A stretch of DNA of 11,725 nt, taken from assembly GCA_040381235.1 (NCBI GenBank), contig JBEIHS010000164.1, positions 1 through 11,725 of the forward strand. The letters run 5' to 3'. Positions 1-6,697 of this stretch are shown here, one piece after another (within the stretch, counting starts at the first letter, position 1; every line of letters begins with the position of its first letter). The translations under genes were made by a program, and so were the position numbers. Under the pieces are notes generated by a model. That model was not told the origin of the DNA and did no database searches. It worked only from the letters and a program-made list of their open reading frames with translations. The stretch is from CAIXSC01 sp040381235. Lineage in GTDB: Bacteria; Planctomycetota; Planctomycetia; Pirellulales; Pirellulaceae.

Positions 1-559
1 ACAACTCGATTCCGTCCCGGGCCCACTCGGCCCGCACCGCGTCGTTCCAGCCGCGTAACGCGAATTTCGCCGCGCAGTATTCGCTCTTCCACGGCACCGC
101 GCAGTGGCCCAGCACCGAGCCGACGTTGACCACCAGCGGCCTATGGCCGCCGGCGGCGGACTCGCGGAGCCACGGCAAGCATGCCCGAGTCAGCTCGACG
201 GGCGCGAAAAAATCGAGTTCAAACAGCCGCCGCAACCGGTCCGGCGAGGATTCGGAGAACGGCCCATACGCGCCGCCGCCCGCGTTGTTGATCAACAGAT
301 CCAACCCCGACCATCGCTGCTCGATCAGGCCGGCCAATTGTCGCCGCACCGCCGCGTCCGTGATGTCTCCGGGAACCGCGACCGCCTCGCCGCCCGCCGA
401 CACAATCTCGGCGACCAGCGCATCCAGGCGGTCTTGCCGCCGCGCCGTGACAATCAACCGGGCTCCGCCCGCCGCGAGTTGCCGGGCGAGGGCCAGGCCA
501 ATGCCGCTCGACGCCCCCGTCACCAAGCACCGCAATCCCTGAATCTGGCGAACGGACAT
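1..559 (-). CDS. Short-chain dehydrogenase/reductase (SDR), 3' end cut by window edge
   Basis: NAD(P)-dependent oxidoreductase of the classical SDR family; the substrate cannot be told from sequence. The visible 186 residues hold the family marks in order: the TGASSGIG dinucleotide-binding loop at residues 14-21, GDITD with Asp65 near the adenine pocket, NNAG at 91-94, the catalytic Ser148 in NVGSVLG, and the YxxxK pair Tyr161/Lys165 in YCAAKFAL. Arg40-Arg41 after the second strand hints at NADP(H) preference (inference). The tetrad asparagine expected in the helix after NNAG appears to be Asp116 (sequence FELDFFAP). The C-terminal part, roughly a quarter to a third of a usual 250-280 residue SDR, lies outside the window. 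The ATG overlaps the TGA of the upstream small membrane protein gene (TGATG), which suggests translational coupling; no separate strong ribosome site is seen. Confidence 0.93.
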   Translation of the reverse strand, partial: MSVRQIQGLRCLVTGASSGIGLALARQLAAGGARLIVTARRQDRLDALVAEIVSAGGEAVAVPGDITDAAVRRQLAGLIEQRWSGLDLLINNAGGGAYGPFSESSPDRLRRLFELDFFAPVELTRACLPWLRESAAGGHRPLVVNVGSVLGHCAVPWKSEYCAAKFALRGWNDAVRAEWARDGIEL

Positions 560-801
560 CACCCGCCCGCCACCCGTTTCGGGATGGTAAACGAGTAGAG
601 CAGTGTCACGGCCCCGCCTCCGAACATAGCCCACGGCGCCCACTCGGGCGTTTCATACACCCGCGGCGGTTCCGCCATCACTTGTCCCCAAGCGTTGGTC
701 TTCGGCGGAGCGCTGGCCAGCGTGACCTTTTCGACGACCAAGCATTCCGCGCCGACCACGAGAAGCATCATCCCGAAGGCGATAAACAAGGCTCGAATCA
801 T
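559..801 (-). CDS. Small membrane protein with two predicted spans, unknown function
   Basis: An 80-residue protein with no family I can name. Residues 3-22 (RALFIAFGMMLLVVGAECLV) form a hydrophobic N-terminal segment that could be a membrane anchor or uncleaved signal. A polar middle follows (VTLASAPPKTNAWGQ and a proline-rich stretch with PEWAPW), then a second hydrophobic segment at about 56-73 (WAMFGGGAVTLLYSFTIP) and a short basic tail (KRVAGG). The start at 801 is chosen because an AAGGGGGG ribosome site lies 7 bases upstream and the hydrophobic segment begins there. The frame stays open upstream to 1221, but that part translates a tandem repeat and is probably not protein. The stop overlaps the ATG of the SDR gene by one base, so the two are very likely co-transcribed and coupled. 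Confidence 0.72.
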   Translation of the reverse strand: MIRALFIAFGMMLLVVGAECLVVEKVTLASAPPKTNAWGQVMAEPPRVYETPEWAPWAMFGGGAVTLLYSFTIPKRVAGG

Positions 802-865
802 TACGCTACCCCCCTTGCCATCGTACGCCGCGCGACCGGACCGCGATCTTGACGCGCGCTTCACA

Positions 866-991
866 GCCCGCGGTCGCACCGCGGGCGGTCGCACCGCAGG
901 CAGTCGCACCGCACGCGGTTCGCACCGCACGCGGTTCGCACCGCAGGCAGTTCGCACCGCACGCGGTTCGCATCGCAGGCAGTTCGCACCG
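866..991. repeat. Tandem repeat, 15-16 bp unit, about 7.5 copies, hairpin-forming
   Basis: Units begin at 874, 889, 904, 920, 936, 952, 968 and 984 (partial). The first two are 15 bp and the rest 16 bp. All share TCGCACCGC (one unit has TCGCATCGC), followed by one of two endings, ACGCGGT or AGGCAGT, which alternate in the second half of the array. The left edge is a perfect 9-bp hairpin: GCCCGCGGT at 866-874, loop CGC, ACCGCGGGC at 878-886. Later units keep only a 5-bp stem GCGGT/ACCGC around a TCGC loop. The array ends about 65 bp upstream of the small membrane protein start, so it lies in that gene's 5' region. Confidence 0.9.
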
Positions 992-1152
992 TCGAAGCCG
1001 CACGTCACCCTAAGGAATTCTAGGTCATTGCCGGCGACGCGCGGAACATTCCACGTGGCAGCGAGCGGTCGCCGCCTAGGGACAGAGCAGCGGCGGAAGC
1101 GGTTATGACGGAGAGGCGGGCGCGTGCGTTGCCGCCACTCTCCCTTGTACGC

Positions 1153-1208
1153 CGGACTTCCAGTCTGTCGCCAACAACGTCGCGCGCACGCGACGGACAG
1201 GAAGTCCG
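1153..1208. repeat. Imperfect 19-bp inverted repeat downstream of the DUF3352-like gene
   Basis: The left arm at 1153-1171 (CGGACTTCCAGTCTGTCGC) and the right arm at 1190-1208 are reverse complements at 17 of 19 positions, with an 18-base spacer. The left arm contains its own mini palindrome, GACT-TCC-AGTC at 1155-1165. The element starts 31 bases beyond the stop codon of the minus-strand gene ending at 1240, so it may fold at the 3' end of that transcript. No T-run follows on either strand, so it is not a canonical intrinsic terminator. A close copy of the left arm recurs at 4335-4350. Confidence 0.8.
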
Positions 1209-1239
1209 TCGCGCCGGGCATTCAAGCATTGACCGAGTC

Positions 1240-3075
1240 CTAGTTGCGCTTCAGGCCGAAGCCTGTGTAGTGAAACCCTGTCTCGTCGCTCGTCATCATA
1301 CCGCCGGCCGGGGCGAGGTAACGGGCCAGCACGGCGAACGGCGGCAGCGGGTTGTCTTTCATCGCTTGTTCGACCGAGCGGAAAAAATCGTTGTTCGCGG
1401 CCTGTCGTCCCAGCAGTTGGCGGACATCGTCGCCTTGCGCCAGGTCGTACAGCATCCGCATGTTTTCCTCCGGCCGATTGAACGTGATCAAACCGGGTTT
1501 CGCTCCGCCCGCTTGCCGCGTCACTTTGCTGGCGATCAGTTTGAAGTCGAGCGCTCCGGCCAACGACTTCTCGGAGTCGCTCTCCGCCACGATGCATTGT
1601 TTCAGAAGCGGGACGGAGTCGGTCAGCACGAGGTAGTCGCCGAGGATCGCGACACACGGTTCGGGCACTCGCAGTTGCAGTTGCGTTCGCGGACCGCGGG
1701 CGTTGTCGCCGCCCTCTTCCGCCTGCTGGCCGAAGCGGTTGGGCCCGCGACCGGGAGGGCCACCGCCTTCGGGGAACTTGATGCGCTGGAAGCGCTGCCC
1801 GCCGAAGGCTTCGGATTCGAAGCGGTCGGCGTACTTGCCGGTGATCTTTTCCAGCGTTCCGCGGAAAGCGGCGGCGTCTTTCAGCTTCACGGCCACCAAC
1901 TGCGTTTGGCCGTTGATCCGCGCCGGTTTTTCCACCCACGTCAGATAGGTTAAACGGCCATCCATGGCCGCCAGGAGTTCGGTTTCGAAATCGACACCGA
2001 GCGGTTCGCCGACGCGGCGTTTCATCAGGTCGGCGGTCGTGCCTTCCGTGCGGAAGCTGTCGACCAATTGGCGAACCTCGCGGTAGGTCGTTTCAAAATC
2101 CCAGTGCAGGGTCATGTAACTGGCCACGTCGCTGGGCACCCAGGGTTCCGGCGTCGAGTCGCCGCCGCCGAGCGTCAGCGCTTTGAGCACGCCGCCGCGC
2201 GGATTGTCCAACAGCACATGGACATGCTGAATCAAGTCGAACTCGCCGGCGCCGAAGATCAAGCTGCCGCCGATTCCTTGGAGGCCGTCGAGTCCGATCG
2301 CGGGAAGAATCGCCAGACCGGTCTGAGCGGCGAAATTGCCGCGGGCCGCGACCCGGGCCAACTCGATCGGGTCCACATACCACGTGAACTGCGGCCGCTC
2401 ATCACGCGCCCCGCCGCAGCGGTTCATGATCGCGGTGTATTTGCGGTTATCGGCCAGCGAAGTCCAATCGGCGGGCGGCTTGCCGTTCCAGGCCGCCAAG
2501 GCGTTGCGGGCGACATCGGTGTTCGACGCGAAGAGCATCACGCCGTCCTTGAAGGCGTAGCAAATCCCGGGCTGATTGCCGATCGGCGACCAGATGTTGA
2601 GCAGCGCGTCGCCTTGGGCCTCCGTGGTCTTCGTCGACCCCGCCCGCTCCATCTCCTGAGCACCACGATCGACTAACTGCTGGACCGAGGCGATCTGATC
2701 ACCCGCCTCCAACAACACAACCAACGCGGGAACGCCGGCCGGCGGCGCGACGATCGCAAGGCAAAGCTCGCCTTGCGGAATCGCAAGGATCTTGTCGAGC
2801 GACAACCCGACTTGATCCTGCACTTGGCCGAACGCGTTGGCGACCGTCCCGTACAGCTGCGTCGCGAGCGGCTTGACTTGCTCGTCGTCCAGCATCCGCC
2901 CCAGCGAGCCTTCGCGGAACTTGGCGACAAATTCGCGCGAATCTGGCACGCGGAGGATGGCGAGCGTGTTTTCCGGCAACATCTGCGGCGCGGATGGACG
3001 TTGAGCCCGCGTTTCGCTCAGAGTGGCCAGCAGCGTGAGGCCGAATACGGTTCCGATCACGAGAGCCCGATGCAT
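1240..3075 (-). CDS. Exported protein resembling planctomycete DUF3352-type proteins
   Basis: Large secreted or periplasmic protein of unknown function, 611 residues from the ATG at 3075. The N-terminus reads as a signal peptide: short basic start (MHR), hydrophobic core at about 4-19 (ALVIGTVFGLTLLATL), and a likely cleavage near TRAQ at 22-25. The mature part starts with LPENTLAILRVPD, a pattern I associate with planctomycete DUF3352-like proteins, where repeated beta-alpha domains begin with a leucine-proline motif and a strand; this assignment is from memory and moderate. A Gly/Pro-rich linker (GGGPPGRGPNRFGQQ) splits the C-terminal third. No catalytic motif is apparent. The frame stays open upstream: a TTG at 3252 has an AAGGG site 7 bases before it and would add 59 residues, and the extension has coding-like GC3. 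I prefer the ATG because it gives a compact signal peptide, though no Shine-Dalgarno precedes it. Confidence 0.82.
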   Translation of the reverse strand: MHRALVIGTVFGLTLLATLSETRAQRPSAPQMLPENTLAILRVPDSREFVAKFREGSLGRMLDDEQVKPLATQLYGTVANAFGQVQDQVGLSLDKILAIPQGELCLAIVAPPAGVPALVVLLEAGDQIASVQQLVDRGAQEMERAGSTKTTEAQGDALLNIWSPIGNQPGICYAFKDGVMLFASNTDVARNALAAWNGKPPADWTSLADNRKYTAIMNRCGGARDERPQFTWYVDPIELARVAARGNFAAQTGLAILPAIGLDGLQGIGGSLIFGAGEFDLIQHVHVLLDNPRGGVLKALTLGGGDSTPEPWVPSDVASYMTLHWDFETTYREVRQLVDSFRTEGTTADLMKRRVGEPLGVDFETELLAAMDGRLTYLTWVEKPARINGQTQLVAVKLKDAAAFRGTLEKITGKYADRFESEAFGGQRFQRIKFPEGGGPPGRGPNRFGQQAEEGGDNARGPRTQLQLRVPEPCVAILGDYLVLTDSVPLLKQCIVAESDSEKSLAGALDFKLIASKVTRQAGGAKPGLITFNRPEENMRMLYDLAQGDDVRQLLGRQAANNDFFRSVEQAMKDNPLPPFAVLARYLAPAGGMMTSDETGFHYTGFGLKRN

Positions 3076-3451
3076 ACGCCACAAGGCCGAGCGACCGACG
3101 GTGACGAACCGTTGCCGAACCGGGGTCGAATTGGACCGGGCGGCCGCCGGACTGGAAAGGGCGACGCCGCTACAGCCGGTGTCGATGCGGTTTCGGCGGG
3201 TCACGGCGAGTTCCACGCGCGGTCGGCTTGGCGATTTTGGAGACGTGTTCAAACGATTACCCTTTCCCGAGACGAACCCTAAACAGCCGGAACAGCCGTT
3301 TCCATCGTTACTACCCGCGCGCCACCGATGGGGTTTCAATCTTCCTCCAGCGGTTCGCTTGCCATACGTGGCGGAAATGACGACACTACGGATGTTCCGG
3401 TTTAAAGCATCGCGACTCCGCCTGTTCTAGATGCCGTATAGCGAGCGTCCC
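3076..3451. other. Divergent intergenic region, possible N-terminal extension of the minus gene
   Basis: About 375 bp between two divergently oriented exported-protein genes. On the minus strand the reading frame of the DUF3352-like gene continues to 3339, with TTG starts at 3252 (AAGGG seven bases upstream) and 3339 (GGAGG four bases upstream). If either is used, much of this region is coding. A direct repeat ACAGCCG-GA-ACAGCCG lies at about 3281-3297. No promoter matches both hexamers well on either strand; an AT-rich TTTAAAG patch at about 3401-3407 could belong to a promoter of the BON-type gene, but no good -35 box is paired with it. Confidence 0.45.
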
Positions 3452-4234
3452 ATGGCTACCGCAATCCGGGTTTTTCGCTGGACCGTATGTCTGTTCGCAG
3501 GCTTGGCCGTGCCTGCCCTGATCGTGTCGCCGGCACAAGCCCAGTTCGGCGGCCTCGGGAATAACTCGTCAGGTATGGGCGGCCAGACGGGTGCTGGCGG
3601 CGGCGGCAATACGTTGTCGGGCAGCAACATGGCGAATTCGATCAGCAGCATGAATGCCAATCGCGGCATGAGTGCTCAGAATCTTCGCGGCTTCGGCGGC
3701 GCCAACGCGTTTCGTTCGGCGATCGGCGCGGACACCGTCGGCCAGCAAGGTGGCATGGGCGGTCTTGGCGGCCTCGGAGGCATGAACGGCGGCATGATGG
3801 GCATGGGTGGCATGGGTGGCTTAGGCGGCATGGGCATGGGACGCATGGGCGCGTTCGGCAACATGTTCGGCAACCAATTCGGCATGAATCAAAGCATGAA
3901 CCAAGGCGCCGGCAGCAAGCTGCGAATTCCGACCAAGATCGGTTTCCCGACCGCCGCGACGCCGGCCGTCGCCACCGCCCGCTCGCAAAAGTTCGTCAGC
4001 CGGATCCCGAAGATTCCGAGCTTTAAAGGGGTTTCGGGCCTGAGCGTGGAAATGGCGGGCGAGACGGCGGTCATTCGCGGCACAGTTCAGTCGGAAGAGC
4101 AACGGGAACTGGTCGAGCGACTCGCGAAACTCGAACCGGGCATCTCCGCCGTGCAAAACGAATTGCAGGTCGTACCGGCGATCGAAGCCGTCACGCCGCC
4201 TGTCGGAACCGGCGAACTCCCGGCCCCGCGATAG
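3452..4234 (+). CDS. Exported Gly/Met-rich protein with BON-like C-terminal domain
   Basis: A 260-residue protein with three parts. Residues 1-30 are a signal peptide (MATAIRVFRW, then a hydrophobic core TVCLFAGLAVPALIV, cleavage expected after SPAQA). Residues 32-155 are low complexity, rich in Gly, Met, Asn and Ser; the core at about 98-150 repeats GGMGG/GGLGG/MGMG. Residues about 190-242 resemble a BON domain (SGLSVEMAGETAVIRGTVQSEEQR..., then a helix and a closing strand AVQNELQVV). BON domains are known to bind phospholipid or surfaces in exported proteins such as OsmY, so an envelope-associated role is plausible but not shown. The start at 3452 is chosen for the signal peptide; an in-frame ATG at 3431 adds seven residues (MPYSERP) and neither has a strong ribosome site. 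The gene is convergent with nagB-lmbE downstream. Confidence 0.85.
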   Translation: MATAIRVFRWTVCLFAGLAVPALIVSPAQAQFGGLGNNSSGMGGQTGAGGGGNTLSGSNMANSISSMNANRGMSAQNLRGFGGANAFRSAIGADTVGQQGGMGGLGGLGGMNGGMMGMGGMGGLGGMGMGRMGAFGNMFGNQFGMNQSMNQGAGSKLRIPTKIGFPTAATPAVATARSQKFVSRIPKIPSFKGVSGLSVEMAGETAVIRGTVQSEEQRELVERLAKLEPGISAVQNELQVVPAIEAVTPPVGTGELPAPR

Positions 4235-4334
4235 CTGGCTCTCACCTGCCGCCCCGCTGCGGCGATGGTCTTCCAATCCGACGCACTGCGCGTCCGCGGC
4301 GTCTTTCTTCGCGCGATCGAAATTGCCCCGCGGC

Positions 4335-4385
4335 GCCGGATTTCCAGTCTGTGGCACTGGCACTGGCACTGGCGATGGCGATGGC
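4335..4385. repeat. Dispersed palindromic motif plus hexanucleotide tandem repeat
   Basis: In the short spacer between two convergent genes. Positions 4335-4350 (GCCGGATTTCCAGTCT) nearly repeat the arm found at 1151-1166 (GCCGGACTTCCAGTCT), differing at one base; the inner GATT-TCC-AGTC can fold with one G-U pair. It runs straight into a hexamer repeat at 4353-4385: three GGCACT, two GGCGAT and a final GGC. Hexamers of this kind can change copy number by slippage. No gene is carried here. Confidence 0.75.
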
Positions 4386-4400
4386 GGAGTCCGGTGAGCG

Positions 4401-6365
4401 CTAGATCGGTCCGCCTTTCCAACGGACGAACGCTTCCATCGCGTAGAACTCGGGCAAGCCAATCTGGTTGTAGCGGGCGGCGGTGCCTTTATTCCGGTCT
4501 TCGGCCCGCTGCCAGAATTGCCGCGGGTCGGTGCCTGGGAACAGGGCGTCGTCCTTTTGGCTTTCGTGCATGAAGATCGCTTGGCGTTTGCGCCGCAGAT
4601 CGCTGGGGCTGAGCGGCACGGCGATTTCGATCTCGTGCGGTTCGTATTCCTGCCAGGCGCCGCGGTAGAGCAGCACTTCGGGTCGGAAACCGGAGGCGGC
4701 CTGGATTTCATCGAGTGCCAGGAAGATCGCTTCGGCGCAGACGCGATGGGTGCCGTGCGGATCGGACAGGTCGCCCGCCACGTAGATTTGGTGCGGTTGG
4801 ATCCGCTCAATCAGTTCCCGCAGAATCCGCACATCCTCGGGGCCGACCGGTTTTTTCATGACCGTGCCCGTTTCGTAGAACGGCAGTTGCAGGTTGTGCA
4901 GATGGGCCTCTTCGCAGCCCACTTCGAACGCGCCGAACTTGGCTTCGCTCCACCGGATCAGGCCTTTGATCCGCCGCACGCAGTCCAAGTCCGGCTCGCC
5001 CGGCCGCTTGTCCTGGATCGACCGGTGCACTTCGGCTTCCAGACGCAGCGATTGGGTCGTCTCCAGACCGAACATGCGGTTGTATTCGGCGACGAAGTCG
5101 GCGACCCGATGAGCGTCATGGTCGAAGACGGCGATGTTGCCGCTGGTCATGTAGGCGACATGCACTTCGTGACCGTCCTCGTTCAGTCGAATCAAGGTGC
5201 CGCCCATGCTGATGACGTCGTCGTCAGGATGCGGGCTGAAGCAGATGACGCGTTTCCGCGGGGTGTCGCCCGCGCCCGCGACGCCGGCCGGATGCGGCTC
5301 GATGGTCGCCATCATGCTGTCGAACACGCGCCGCGCGAGCCGCTCGGCCGGCCCGAGCTCCCGCAACAGCTGATGCAGGCCGCGGTCGAGGAAATCCTCG
5401 TCGGCCAGTTTCAAGCAGGCCTTGCCGGCCGCTTGGCAGAGCCAGAGCACGGCGCGTTTGACGAGCGCGTCGTCCCAGACCTGAGGGCCGGTGAGCCAGG
5501 GCGTGGCCCGCGCGGTAAGCAGTTGGGCGGCCGCGCCATCGACCACCACCGCCGCCGCCGAGTGTTCTTGGAAGAGGCTCGCCGGGACCCGGTCCGACGC
5601 CGGCTCTTCCAGCACCGCGCGAACGATCTTCGCCTTGTGCTCGCCCAACGCCACCAGCACCACTTGGCGGGCCGCCAACAGTGTTTTCAAACCCAGCGTG
5701 AGCGCCTGCGAAGGGACGTGCTCTTCGCCAAAGAAATCGCTCGCCGCCGCCTTTCGTGTCGACGCTTCCAGCGTGCACAGGCGAGTGACGCTGGACCGCG
5801 AACCAAACGGCTCGTTGTACCCCACGTGTCCGTTGCCGCCGATGCCCAGCAGCGCGAAGTCGAGGCCGCCGACGTCGGTGATCAAGCGTTCGAGGGCGGC
5901 GGCGTCGGCCACGGCCTGGTGTGGCGAGACGCCACCATGGAACAGATGGACGTTTTCCGGGCGGATGTTGACTTTGTCGAGCAGATGTTCACGGAGCCGA
6001 GCGGCGTGGGACTGCGGCTGGTCCGGCCCGACGCCGAGGAACTCGCTGAGGCCGAACACCACGACCTCGGAAAAATCGAGCCCCTCGTCGCGATGCTGCC
6101 GAGTCAACTCGCGGTACACGCCTGTGGGCGACGAGCCGACCGGCAGCGCCAATACGACGGGACGGCCCGAACCGCGATGTTCGCGGATCAGCGTGGCGAT
6201 ATGGCTAGCGACCGCGCGTCCCAATTCCCCAGGGGTTTCCCATACGAAGGCCGGCACGCGGGTGCCGGCCAGGGAAACGCCGAGCTTGCTGTCGGTCGAA
6301 GGAGCATCGGACGCCGCCGTGTCGCGTCCCCAGCCAGCGCAGGGACCGGAAGTCAAAGTGGACAT
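4401..6365 (-). CDS. nagB: Glucosamine-6-phosphate deaminase fused to PIG-L/LmbE deacetylase
   Basis: Two-domain cytoplasmic enzyme of 654 residues. The N-terminal domain (about 35-290) is NagB-like, converting glucosamine-6-phosphate to fructose-6-phosphate and ammonia. It shows LPVGSSPTGVY at 74-84 (phosphate loop), GIGGNGHVGYNEP at 174-186 with His180 and Glu185 matching E. coli His143 and Glu148, and STRKAAASDFF at 202-212. The E. coli general base Asp72 lies in NMDEY; here the aligned sequence is FGLSEF, with Ser107 in that place. The C-terminal domain (about 370-640) is PIG-L/LmbE, with the zinc motif SPHPDDD at 377-383 and DPHGTH at 535-540; this family removes N-acetyl groups from GlcNAc-type or related substrates. 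Fusions of these two domains are known in Bacteroidetes and planctomycete-type bacteria. The ATG at 6365 lacks a Shine-Dalgarno; residues 1-34 look unstructured, so a later start is possible. Confidence 0.93.
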   Translation of the reverse strand: MSTLTSGPCAGWGRDTAASDAPSTDSKLGVSLAGTRVPAFVWETPGELGRAVASHIATLIREHRGSGRPVVLALPVGSSPTGVYRELTRQHRDEGLDFSEVVVFGLSEFLGVGPDQPQSHAARLREHLLDKVNIRPENVHLFHGGVSPHQAVADAAALERLITDVGGLDFALLGIGGNGHVGYNEPFGSRSSVTRLCTLEASTRKAAASDFFGEEHVPSQALTLGLKTLLAARQVVLVALGEHKAKIVRAVLEEPASDRVPASLFQEHSAAAVVVDGAAAQLLTARATPWLTGPQVWDDALVKRAVLWLCQAAGKACLKLADEDFLDRGLHQLLRELGPAERLARRVFDSMMATIEPHPAGVAGAGDTPRKRVICFSPHPDDDVISMGGTLIRLNEDGHEVHVAYMTSGNIAVFDHDAHRVADFVAEYNRMFGLETTQSLRLEAEVHRSIQDKRPGEPDLDCVRRIKGLIRWSEAKFGAFEVGCEEAHLHNLQLPFYETGTVMKKPVGPEDVRILRELIERIQPHQIYVAGDLSDPHGTHRVCAEAIFLALDEIQAASGFRPEVLLYRGAWQEYEPHEIEIAVPLSPSDLRRKRQAIFMHESQKDDALFPGTDPRQFWQRAEDRNKGTAARYNQIGLPEFYAMEAFVRWKGGPI

Positions 6366-6416
6366 GGTCGAGGTGGTAGGAGGTTCGGAACCAAAGCATA
6401 CGGGCTCGCTAGCCTA

Positions 6417-6443
6417 AGTATGCCACGCCTTGCCCGTCGTCAA
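6417..6443 (-). promoter_or_regulatory. Weak candidate promoter for the NagB-LmbE gene
   Basis: Read on the minus strand, TTGACG (complement of 6438-6443) is followed after 15 bases by CATACT (complement of 6417-6422), matching the sigma-70 consensus at 5 and 4 of 6 positions. The short spacer lowers confidence. It lies about 50 bases upstream of the ATG at 6365. Confidence 0.3.
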
Positions 6444-6561
6444 CAGGCGGCCGAGCCGGGGAAAACGGCCGGGTGCCGCGACCAGCGCTTTGTCGATCGC
6501 TAAATCGCTGGCATGACTAACTTTCAGTCCGTCGCACGGCGTGTCGCGAAAGGGCCATTGA

Positions 6562-6590
6562 TTGACTAGGGGCGGGGTCGTCCCTATCAT
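6562..6590 (+). promoter_or_regulatory. Sigma-70-type promoter for trxA
   Basis: TTGACT at 6562-6567 and TATCAT at 6585-6590 are separated by exactly 17 bases, a near-consensus vegetative promoter (5/6 and 5/6). The spacer is very GC-rich (AGGGGCGGGGTCGTCCC). Transcription would start near 6597, about 100 bases upstream of the trxA ATG. Confidence 0.65.
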
Positions 6591-6697
6591 TTTCGCACAC
6601 GGATTGAATTACATGGCGGCACATCGGACGACTGCGTCGCATCGCTTCCTGCGACCGACCGCCAGCCGAGACCGCTCAGCAAACAAAGGGAACCGGA

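Larger units (their letters stand above)
802..1239. other. Intergenic spacer of about 440 bp with repeats
   Basis: No convincing gene. On the minus strand this is both the 3' flank of the exported DUF3352-like gene and the 5' flank of the small membrane protein/SDR pair. It holds the 15-16 bp tandem repeat at 866-991 and the large inverted repeat at 1153-1208. Open frames cross it on both strands (for example 1105-1953 plus and 1103-1939 minus), but they run antisense to or out of frame with the neighbouring gene, are Arg-rich and low complexity, and I do not accept them. No clear sigma-70-type promoter for the minus-strand pair was found. Confidence 0.6.
6366..6697. other. Divergent intergenic region between nagB-lmbE and trxA
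   Basis: About 330 bp with no credible gene. It carries a good plus-strand promoter for trxA (6562-6590) and a weaker candidate for the minus-strand fusion gene (6417-6443). The trxA leader from the inferred start near 6597 would be about 100 bases long. Small plus-strand frames cross it but have no coding features. Confidence 0.6.

Noticed and set aside
1153..1208. Intrinsic terminator for the DUF3352-like gene
   Set aside because: The stem is good but no T-run follows on the minus strand, and the loop is long. It is kept as an inverted repeat only.
559..1221. 220-residue version of the small membrane protein
   Set aside because: The upstream 140 residues mainly translate the 16-bp tandem repeat (Cys/Arg/Ala-rich). 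The ribosome site and hydrophobic start at 801 favour the 80-residue form.
4518..6503. 661-codon plus-strand open frame opposite the NagB-LmbE gene
   Set aside because: It is antisense to a gene with clear NagB and LmbE motifs. Its protein is Arg/His/Gln-rich with no family resemblance. Long antisense frames are expected in DNA with GC-rich third positions.
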